DNA of 13,568 nucleotides from an uncultured Clostridia bacterium (GTDB taxonomy: Bacteria; Bacillota; Clostridia; Christensenellales; CAG-917), in NCBI GenBank assembly GCA_947174215.1, contig CAMWIB010000014.1:1-13568 (forward strand). Reading direction: 5' to 3'. Both the position numbers and the translations under genes were made by a program. Below are positions 1-6,500 of this stretch, in pieces. Every line of letters begins with the position of its first letter. The stretch's first letter is position 1. The notes under the pieces were generated by a model. The model saw only the letters and a list, made by a program, of their open reading frames with translations. It made no database searches and had not been told where the DNA came from.

Positions 1-64
1 GTTCTATACCATTGTAAAACTTTACGCAAATACCTTTAATTTCAAAGTCGGCGGCGGTTAGCTC

Positions 65-93
65 TTGCTTTTTTATGCGGATAGGGATATAAT
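65..93 (+). promoter_or_regulatory. Probable promoter of the M18 aminopeptidase gene
   Basis: A -35 box TTGCTT (65-70) and a consensus -10 box TATAAT (88-93) are separated by exactly 17 bp. This predicts transcription from about position 100, a leader of about 28 nt, and then the ribosome binding site GAGGTGA at 118-124 just before the ATG at 128. Positions 1-60 upstream show no convincing gene start or end, although weak short open frames run off the window edge. Confidence 0.6.
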
Positions 94-127
94 ATCTAAG
101 CAATAAAAATTTTTCACGAGGTGAATT

Positions 128-1489
128 ATGGATTTGACCTATAAAAGGCAAAACATTTACGCTGTCTGCGACGAAGCGGAGCGTAAGCGCATTTTCGAGT
201 ATAACGAGGGCTATAAGAAGTTCCTCGACAACGGCAAGACGGAACGCGAAACCGTTGCGGAAACCGTTGCTATGGTCGAGGCGGCAGGCTATAAGCCCTA
301 TACGCTCGGCGACAAGATAAACAAGGGCGATAAGCTCTATTACAACAATCGCGGCAAGGCGTTGTTCATTCTCCGCGCAGGTACTGCGGACGTCGCAAAG
401 AACGGCGTGCGTATTCTCGTCGCTCACGTGGATAGCCCAAGACTCGACTTGAAGCAGGTTCCGCTCTTTGAAAAGGCGGATATGGCGTATCTCAAAACTC
501 ACTACTACGGCGGCATAAAGAAGTATCAATGGCTCACCATTCCTCTTGCTTTGCACGGCGTAGTCGTCTTGAAGAACGGCAACAAGGTGAACGTCAACAT
601 CGGCGAGAGCGAAAGCGACCCCGTGTTCTATATCTCAGACCTTCTCCCCCACCTCTCACAAGAGCAGTATTCGAAGTCCATTTCAGAGGGCTTCCAAGCG
701 GAGAACCTCAACCTTCTCATCGGCGGTATTCCCGCAGTAGGCGAGGATAAGGAAGCCGTCAAGAAGGGCGTGCTTGCTTTGCTCAACGAGAAATACGGTA
801 TGGTTGAAGAGGACTTCCTCAGCGCAGAGCTTGAAGCTGTTCCCGCTGTGAAGGCTAAGGACGTCGGTCTTGACCGCGCGTTCGTAGCAAGCTACGGTCA
901 CGATGACAGAGTTTGCGCTTATCCCGAAATCACTGCAACTCTGCAAACCGAAACCGAACAGACAGTTCTCACAATCCTTGCTGACAAGGAAGAGATTGGC
1001 TCCGAGGGCAACACGGGTATGCAATGTATTCTTATCCGCGACCTTCTTGACGAGATTGCAAAGAGCTACGGCGTAAATCCGTCCGTACTCCGTGAGCATT
1101 CTATGTGCCTGTCCGCAGACGTCACCGCCGGCTATGACCCCGCATTTGCTTCCGCATTCGAGGAGATGAACGTCGGCTTCGTAGGCAAGGGCGTTACGAT
1201 GAACAAATTCACAGGCGCACGCGGCAAGTCCGGTTCAAACGACGCGTCGGCAGAGTTCATCGGTTATCTCCGCAAGGTGCTTGAAAAGGACGGCGTAATC
1301 TGGCAGACCGGCGAGCTTGGCAGAGTAGACCTCGGCGGCGGCGGAACAGTTGCAAAGTACATTGCAAACAACAATATCGACACCGTTGATATGGGCGTAC
1401 CCGTACTTTCAATGCACGCACCTTACGAGCTTGTTTCTAAGGCCGACGTATATTCCGCTCACAAGGCATTCTCTGCATTTGTCAAATAA
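128..1489 (+). CDS. M18 family aminopeptidase
   Basis: This 453-residue protein is a cytosolic dinuclear zinc aminopeptidase of peptidase family M18 (aspartyl aminopeptidase/ApeA type), which removes N-terminal residues, typically acidic ones, from peptides. The metal-site motifs appear in family order: H100 and D102 in HVDSPRLDLK, the bridging aspartate region GHDD (257-260), catalytic and ligand glutamates E288/E289 in DKEEIGSEG, D331 in LSADVTAGYDP and H430 in LSMHAPYEL. The length is normal for the family (about 430-480) and no signal peptide is seen, so it appears complete and active. The ATG at 128 is supported by GAGGTGA at 118-124 with suitable spacing. The gene appears monocistronic, with its own promoter upstream and a terminator hairpin about 30 nt downstream. 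Substrate preference cannot be read from the sequence. Confidence 0.95.
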   Translation: MDLTYKRQNIYAVCDEAERKRIFEYNEGYKKFLDNGKTERETVAETVAMVEAAGYKPYTLGDKINKGDKLYYNNRGKALFILRAGTADVAKNGVRILVAHVDSPRLDLKQVPLFEKADMAYLKTHYYGGIKKYQWLTIPLALHGVVVLKNGNKVNVNIGESESDPVFYISDLLPHLSQEQYSKSISEGFQAENLNLLIGGIPAVGEDKEAVKKGVLALLNEKYGMVEEDFLSAELEAVPAVKAKDVGLDRAFVASYGHDDRVCAYPEITATLQTETEQTVLTILADKEEIGSEGNTGMQCILIRDLLDEIAKSYGVNPSVLREHSMCLSADVTAGYDPAFASAFEEMNVGFVGKGVTMNKFTGARGKSGSNDASAEFIGYLRKVLEKDGVIWQTGELGRVDLGGGGTVAKYIANNNIDTVDMGVPVLSMHAPYELVSKADVYSAHKAFSAFVK

Positions 1490-1516
1490 AACACTTTATT
1501 AAAACAAAATTAACAT

Positions 1517-1550
1517 ATAAAAGCGCCAATCAGCTAATTGGCGCTTTTAT
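1517..1550. terminator. Bidirectional intrinsic terminator
   Basis: A perfect 14-bp stem is formed by 1517-1530 and 1537-1550 around a 6-nt loop. The GC-rich core (GCGCC/GGCGC) is flanked by an A-run on the left and a T-run on the right, so it would stop transcription in both directions. It sits between the convergent aminopeptidase (+) and Fic (-) genes, 27 nt after the first stop codon and 17 nt beyond the second. Confidence 0.85.
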
Positions 1551-1567
1551 ATTTGATACGAACGATA

Positions 1568-2881
1568 TCAGTTATTATAATATAGAAGCATATCTGAATT
1601 TATTTTGAATATCCGCTCATCTTTTCTATTTGTGCTTTCGTTCAATACATTGTATTCTACCAATTTATTAAGAATGTTGAAAGCGCCTTGCTTAGAAATC
1701 TTTTTATCTATACAGCTCGCAAACATTTTGCTATTGAAAAAGCCGTTTGATAAGTGTATTAAGATTTTTCTGATATAGAATTCCTCTGTTGAGGATAATA
1801 GGTCGCCGCTCAGTGCCAATATGGATTTGATATTCTCTACATTTTTATAAACTATGCTGAACTTGATTGATGTTTCAAAAATATAACCAATAAAATACGT
1901 CAAATCGTTATCCATATTTCGCGTGTTTGTGAGCGCAGTGTAGTAGCCGCCTTTGAGTTCATTTATTGCTTCGCTGAGAAATAGAGGAGCGGCGATAATA
2001 TGGTATTGATTGCTTATCCAAAATGAAACCATCCTTGCCGTTCTGCCGTTATAGTCAAAATATGGGTGAACATATAAGATGTAGTAATGGCAAATATGAG
2101 GCAGAAATGTTTCATATTTTCTGCGATAAGTGGTGTTGTTTACAAAGTCGAATAAACTATCCATAAGTTCCTCAATCTGCTCATGCGGCGCACCGTCGAA
2201 TCCACCAACCGAAACCTCGTCGGTTCTGTATATATTATCGCCTACAAGGGCTGTGTCTTCCGTTAAGCATCTATCGCTTAAAATGGAATAAAGTTTGAAT
2301 AGGTTTTCCTTATTAAACTCAGGTCTTTCATTGATAATATAAAGCAGAGCCTTCACCATATTGTTAACAATAATATCGTTTTTATCTGTAAGATTTTCTG
2401 AATTGTTTACAATCTGGCTTATTCTTTTGCGTGTGGTCGGCACATTTTCTATGCCAAGAGTACCCTCTATTTCAGAGAATATCCTTGAATTCAGTATCGC
2501 ATTTATATTTCTGTTGAACAGGATGTCTTCGTGTTCTTTTAAGTCATTTGCTATAAGCGATAAATATTCATTTTGCGTAGACAAAAGATACTCTGCGTTT
2601 ATTAAAAACATATGCGGAGAATTGAATGTTTTTAATGGAAGTTTACAGTATACTTTGATAATCTTGTCTAATAAATCTGAGGTTATTTTGCCGCCATATT
2701 CATTTTCAAGGCGTGCAAAATCTCCGCATCCAATCATGCTTATAAGTTCATTTTTCATGGATTTGAATTCAGAAAATTCCTGCTGTGATAACATTAGACC
2801 AACGTTTTTATTGTAGCGCAGGTCATTCATGTCATAATAATTTTTACCTGTTATCAATGATATAAAAGTCTTTTTATCCAC
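1568..2881 (-). CDS. Fic domain protein with C-terminal winged helix
   Basis: This is a Fic-family protein (437 residues from the GTG at 2881). Fic enzymes transfer AMP or another nucleotide moiety to hydroxyl groups of target proteins. The catalytic motif is H272-P-Y-F-D-Y-N-G-R280-T-A-R283, matching HxFx(D/E)(G/A)N(G/K)R except for Tyr in place of Phe and of Gly/Ala. An N-terminal SEIEG (136-140) resembles the inhibitory-helix motif of class II Fic proteins. The beta-flap region GDNIYRTDEVSVGG (214-227) is typical. Residues about 355-437 look like a winged-helix domain. The frame remains open to a TTG at 2896, but GTG at 2881 has GGGAGAG with 6-nt spacing and is preferred. The gene is clearly AT-richer than its neighbours (about 33-38% GC in sampled lines against about 47-58%), suggesting transfer. 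No antitoxin partner is adjacent. The target is unknown. Confidence 0.88.
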   Translation of the reverse strand: MDKKTFISLITGKNYYDMNDLRYNKNVGLMLSQQEFSEFKSMKNELISMIGCGDFARLENEYGGKITSDLLDKIIKVYCKLPLKTFNSPHMFLINAEYLLSTQNEYLSLIANDLKEHEDILFNRNINAILNSRIFSEIEGTLGIENVPTTRKRISQIVNNSENLTDKNDIIVNNMVKALLYIINERPEFNKENLFKLYSILSDRCLTEDTALVGDNIYRTDEVSVGGFDGAPHEQIEELMDSLFDFVNNTTYRRKYETFLPHICHYYILYVHPYFDYNGRTARMVSFWISNQYHIIAAPLFLSEAINELKGGYYTALTNTRNMDNDLTYFIGYIFETSIKFSIVYKNVENIKSILALSGDLLSSTEEFYIRKILIHLSNGFFNSKMFASCIDKKISKQGAFNILNKLVEYNVLNESTNRKDERIFKINSDMLLYYNN

Positions 2882-2938
2882 GTTTAACTCTCCCAATCCA
2901 TTTGTCTACGACATAGCATTATATCATAAATTATTTCA

Positions 2939-2967
2939 ATCATATCAAAATTTATGCCATACGTCAA
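2939..2967 (-). promoter_or_regulatory. Probable promoter of the Fic gene
   Basis: On the minus strand, TTGACG (2967-2962) is followed after 17 bp by TATGAT (2944-2939) with a TGA extension (TG-n) in front of the -10. Predicted transcription begins near 2932, giving a leader of about 50 nt before the GTG at 2881. A second TATAAT-like box (2923-2918) lacks a well spaced -35 and is less convincing. The -35 coincides with the last box of the GTCAA array described separately. Confidence 0.6.
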
Positions 2968-3011
2968 TAATTTTGCAAATATCAGTCAACTTATTGTCAA
3001 GTTTTTGTCAA
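2961..3011. promoter_or_regulatory. Helically phased GTCAA box array
   Basis: GTCAA occurs at 2963, 2985, 2996 and 3007, separated by 22, 11 and 11 bp. The empty register at 2974 holds the degenerate TGCAA. Read as 11-bp units, the array has five registers, four exact. Direct repeats with an 11-bp period are the usual sites of OmpR/PhoB-family regulators (compare the Pho box, two CTGTCAT-like heptamers 11 bp apart). On the minus strand the boxes read TTGAC, and the one at 2963-2967 forms the Fic -35. On the plus strand the array ends 9 bp before a TATAAA (3021-3026). The controlled direction is therefore undecided and the regulator unknown. Confidence 0.45.
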
Positions 3012-3020
3012 TTAAAACCA

Positions 3021-3117
3021 TATAAATTTACAAATTATTATTCGGCAATTAAGAGACCTATATTTGGACATAAACCTATAAAGACATGGAATGGCAAGAA
3101 ACACTTGCCAATTTTTT
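3021..3117 (+). ncRNA. Possible short transcript ending at a hairpin
   Basis: A TATAAA (3021-3026) lies 9 bp after the last GTCAA box, where an activator-dependent promoter would have its -10. A hairpin with a 7-bp stem, TGGCAAG (3092-3098) and CTTGCCA (3104-3110), followed by six T's, would end transcription near 3117. Together these would produce an RNA of about 85 nt with no convincing ribosome binding site or reading frame. No known RNA family was recognised. The hairpin could instead simply insulate the tRNA gene, and its right arm also contains the tRNA promoter -35. Confidence 0.25.
3092..3117 (+). terminator. Intrinsic terminator upstream of the tRNA gene
   Basis: A 7-bp stem TGGCAAG/CTTGCCA with a 5-nt loop is followed by A and six T's. 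It would stop plus-strand transcripts arising between the Fic gene and the tRNA. Confidence 0.6.
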
Positions 3118-3133
3118 GTTAATGCATTATAAT
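3105..3133 (+). promoter_or_regulatory. Probable tRNA-Ser promoter
   Basis: TTGCCA (3105-3110) and a consensus TATAAT (3128-3133) are separated by exactly 17 bp. Transcription would start near 3140, about 94 nt before the mature tRNA, so the leader RNA would contain the whole upstream copy of the tRNA 5' end. Confidence 0.6.
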
Positions 3134-3144
3134 TGCAATATCGT

Positions 3145-3174
3145 ATATACACGGAAGCGTATCGAAGTGGTCAT
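3145..3174 (+). repeat. Exact 30-bp copy of the tRNA-Ser 5' end
   Basis: Positions 3145-3174 are identical to 3226-3255, offset by 81 bp. The copy spans 8 bp upstream of the tRNA plus its first 22 nt, that is the 5' acceptor strand and most of the D-arm. The rest of the tRNA is not repeated. Between the copies, ACCACTTCG (3200-3208) is perfectly complementary to CGAAGTGGT in both copies (3163-3171 and 3244-3252). This is either a duplication scar or a leader structure. Confidence 0.9.
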
Positions 3175-3233
3175 TGTATTGCGCACTGCGTGCCGTCAAA
3201 CCACTTCGGCAATGCAGAAAATTTAATATACAC

Positions 3234-3324
3234 GGAAGCGTATCGAAGTGGTCATAACGGCCCGCACTCGAAATGCGGTAACGGGGAAACTCGTTCGTGG
3301 GTTCGAATCCCACCGCTTCCGCCA
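3234..3324 (+). tRNA. tRNA-Ser (anticodon CGA)
   Basis: A complete class II tRNA with encoded CCA. The acceptor stem pairs GGAAGCG (3234-3240) with CGCTTCC (3314-3320), followed by discriminator G3321 and CCA 3322-3324. The anticodon stem CCGCA/TGCGG (3262-3266, 3274-3278) encloses CTCGAAA with anticodon CGA at 3269-3271, which reads serine UCG codons. A long variable arm (about 3279-3296) is the serine hallmark, and the T-arm is GTGGG-TTCGAAT-CCCAC (3297-3313). It stands alone rather than in a tRNA cluster and has its own promoter and terminator. Confidence 0.96.
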
Positions 3325-3354
3325 ATCCCAGTCGCAAGACTGGGATTTTCTTTT
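3324..3354 (+). terminator. Intrinsic terminator of the tRNA-Ser gene
   Basis: A 10-bp perfect stem (3324-3333 with 3338-3347) closes a GCAA tetraloop and is followed by a T-rich tract TTCTTTT. It begins at the last base of the tRNA CCA end, a common arrangement for single tRNA genes. Confidence 0.85.
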
Positions 3355-3443
3355 GCGCGGAACTAGGTTCTATGACCCTTGCATTATACATAGTAGTTGG
3401 CAATCCTTTTACACATTCCCATAATTCGGAAATAGTGTATTTG

Positions 3444-3473
3444 TTGACTTTATACCAATTGTATGTATATAAT
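3444..3473 (+). promoter_or_regulatory. Promoter of the giant lipoprotein gene
   Basis: TTGACT (3444-3449) and TATAAT (3468-3473) are 18 bp apart. Transcription is predicted from about 3480, giving a leader of about 70 nt. The 9-bp direct repeat AATACTAAT lies around the predicted start (3476-3484 and 3492-3500). It could be an operator, but this is unsupported. Confidence 0.7.
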
Positions 3474-3549
3474 TAAATACTAATATGGTTGAATACTAAT
3501 TATGCTTGCAGTGCGTACTGTGCGTAAGGCGCATAAAGAAGGAGTTCGA

Positions 3550-6500
3550 ATGAAAAGAACGATAAGAAGAGTTTGTACGGTTCTTTGCTGTGTGGCGTTG
3601 GTGATGCTTATTGCTATGCTTGCAGTGGCGTGCGATAAGAATCAAAACAAAAATCAAAATAAAAAGCCTGCCGAAGAGCTTGCAGTGATAACTCTTGTGG
3701 AGGGTGTTGGTGATGGCGTTACGCAGTCAACGGTATCCGCAAAAGCGGGCGCATTGTTGAAGGACGTCGTAAACGGCGTTACGAAAAAGCCCGTCGAGTC
3801 GCTTACGTTTGGCGGCTGGTTTGTGGACGGAGAGCCGCTTAGCGACGAGGCGACCGTTCCCGAGGAAGGCTGTACGCTTACTGCTAAGTATAAAGCGGCG
3901 TACACTGTAAGCGTGTACGAGCAGAACGTAAACGGCGAGTACGTCAAGAAGGATAACGAGCAGGGTAGCGCTTGGTACGGCGAGGCGTTTGCATATAGCA
4001 ATATCCCCGAGCATTTCTCACTTGGAGATAAGCCGAGCGGAAATGGGTTTGCAGATAGCAAGACTCAGAGCGCAAGCCTTGGAATAAACGAGCAGTTCGT
4101 GGTGTATCTTGCCCGCGATAAGCATATCGTAAACGTTAAGTGCGGCGCAGGCGAGGAAGCCGATTATCAGATTGAAGCGTTGTATGGCGCGAGCATAACT
4201 CTCAAAACGGAGAGCGAGCTTGACCTCGGTATTATATATCGTTTGGCAGGCTGGGCAAATGAAGAGAACGGCGCAGTCGTCTATGACGGCGGCGATAGCG
4301 TGATTGTGACCGAGAATATTACGGTATATGCGGTGTGGGATAAGGTGTATATCGATTTGTTAGGCGGCGACGATTATATATTCTTGCCCGTTCGTGAGAA
4401 GAACGTCGTATATTTGCGCCGCGAGGGCTTGGGCGAGAAGCGCGGCACGGTGAACGCTTCGGGCGTATTCTCGTTTGCAACCGACGACGGCAACGTGCTT
4501 GACGGAAAGATTGTTGCGGAAGTTTTCTTCCACTATTTTGTAGACATACTTGAAAACACGTATGAGGCGTTTGACGGTTCTGCGGCTACGATGCAGCTTA
4601 AAGCGCACGGCATGGCTGAGTACACTCCCGCAGGCGGCGAAGGGATACAAGGCACGTATGAAATAAATTCCGAAGACGGTACGTTCGTATTTTCAACGGA
4701 TAACAGTGAGCAGACGCTGACGTTTGCACTTACGAGCAAGAATGGCAAAGCGGTGTTCCATCCCTTAGACAGCGAGGAGGCCGGATACTACCATCTTTTC
4801 ACTACGGAAGAAAATATTGACGATTGCGATTGCATATACCTCGACGGTATGGGCAGACTCAAATTCTATCTTAAAAACGACGAGGGCGGCTTCGATAAAT
4901 TTGACGGAAAGTACGAATGCGTTGACATGGAAACCAAGACCTATTTGATTACGCTTGTCACTGATTACGGTTATGAGATAACGCAAATGTATATCCGCCT
5001 TGAAGTGAAAATTATAAACGAGAACACTAAGTTCCGCGGAATGTACCACGAGAGCGACGACTATCGCGGAGAGTACAGGGTTGGCGACTGGTCTAAGCCT
5101 ACTCAATACGAATTCGACGGCTTTGGCACGGCGTATAAGAACGGCGAGCAAGGTACTTACACCGTAGAGGAGTTTGAACATTGGTCTGCCATTAGCGGAA
5201 ACAACGTCTACGAAGTGACGGAGCATTACATTCAGGTTTCAGTAGGCGGAAATTCTACGCTCTTGTACTTCGTTGACGACCTTAGCGGACAAGTCGTCGT
5301 TGAGGTCGAGGGCGCGTTCGGCAGATACGATTTTGAGAACGTACTCTTTGTGAACGGCGCAATCTATAACGACGGAGAGAAAACTAAGGCGTTTATAACG
5401 CTCACACGTACGTCGGGCGGAGCAATGTACGCAATGGTCTGGGTCGGAATGATTGACGGCGAGTCGGGAGAATGGCTATATCAGATTCTCGTTGAAGATA
5501 CTGCGTATAAGAATGGCAACGTATACACCTTCAACGGCACGGAGCTTACCTTCAATTTCTCGATAGATGATGAGGAGCATACCGCGCTTTACGTCAGTGA
5601 TTCGCTTATGTTTGTCGATGATGAGAATGGAAAGCTTGAAATAGACCTTAGCGGCAAGGCGTGGTTCACCGCAGTTGGCGGCACCCCGACTGAGGTCGAG
5701 TACACCGTAGAGGAAGGCGTAGTTTACGTTTACACCTTTACGCTTATTGACGGCGGCACTCGCGTGTTTATATTTGAGAGCGACGTCGAGGGCGCGGAAG
5801 CAGTGGAAATTCCGTTGTCAAACATATACGACTTAGATTATACTTCTTCGTTAAGACGTAACGATTATCCAAATACGTATACTGCAAGAATGATTCGCAT
5901 ATCCGAGAATATCGCGGTTATCGGCATTCTCCTCAACAACGGCTCGTATCTCTACTGTTACAGCGGACTCTTCCACGTGAGTACCGAGGTCGAGAACGAG
6001 TACGGATTTATGATGAACGTATCGATTTTCCCGACGCAAGGCTACGAGGAGATTGAAGAGGAGTACGGCTGGTTCCTGTTCACGATAGACGGCAACAAGT
6101 TCTATCAGTACGACGACGCGATTGACTATGAATGCTCGGTCGGCAGACTGACGACGGACGGCTACGGTTCTGCGGAATTCACTCCTGCGGACGGCGGCAG
6201 AGTAATGCGCGGCGCGTACGTGTATGAAGGCAACCTCGTTGTTATGGAAACGCTTACGGCAAGATATATATTCCGCGTAACCGACATAAGCACGGGTAGC
6301 TTCGAACTTGTGAATGCAGTGAGCGGTGTGGCTGGCTTCTATTATACGTTTAGCTCGGACGGCGGTATGGGAACGGATAGCGTATTCCTTGACGGCGTGG
6401 ACGTCGCGTTGCTTTATCGTGGAAGCAATATTATCTGGGGTACGTACGTAAGAACGGATAACACCGAAAGAGAAGAGTATAAGCTGACCTTCGTAGTAAA

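Noticed and set aside
1..61. Short open frames at the window start: a plus-strand frame ending TAG at 59-61, and a minus-strand frame leading off the left edge with plausible amino acids.
   Set aside because: Each is about 20-35 codons inside the window, the minus frame has only a TTG start with no ribosome binding site, and the two exclude each other. Sequence beyond the edge is needed.
2894..2896. TTG at 2896 as the start of the Fic gene.
   Set aside because: The GTG at 2881 has GGGAGAG at ideal distance, while the ribosome binding site would lie inside the coding region if TTG were used.
3086..3226. A 46-codon plus-strand frame starting ATG at 3086, and longer frames on both strands through 3119-3403.
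   Set aside because: They run through the terminator, the tRNA copy and the tRNA itself, and no ribosome binding site is present. They are by-products of the non-coding sequence.
3145..3255. The repeated tRNA segment as attachment sites of an integrated element.
   Set aside because: Integrase sites normally duplicate the tRNA 3' end; here the 5' end is duplicated only 81 bp away, with no integrase gene or element between the copies.
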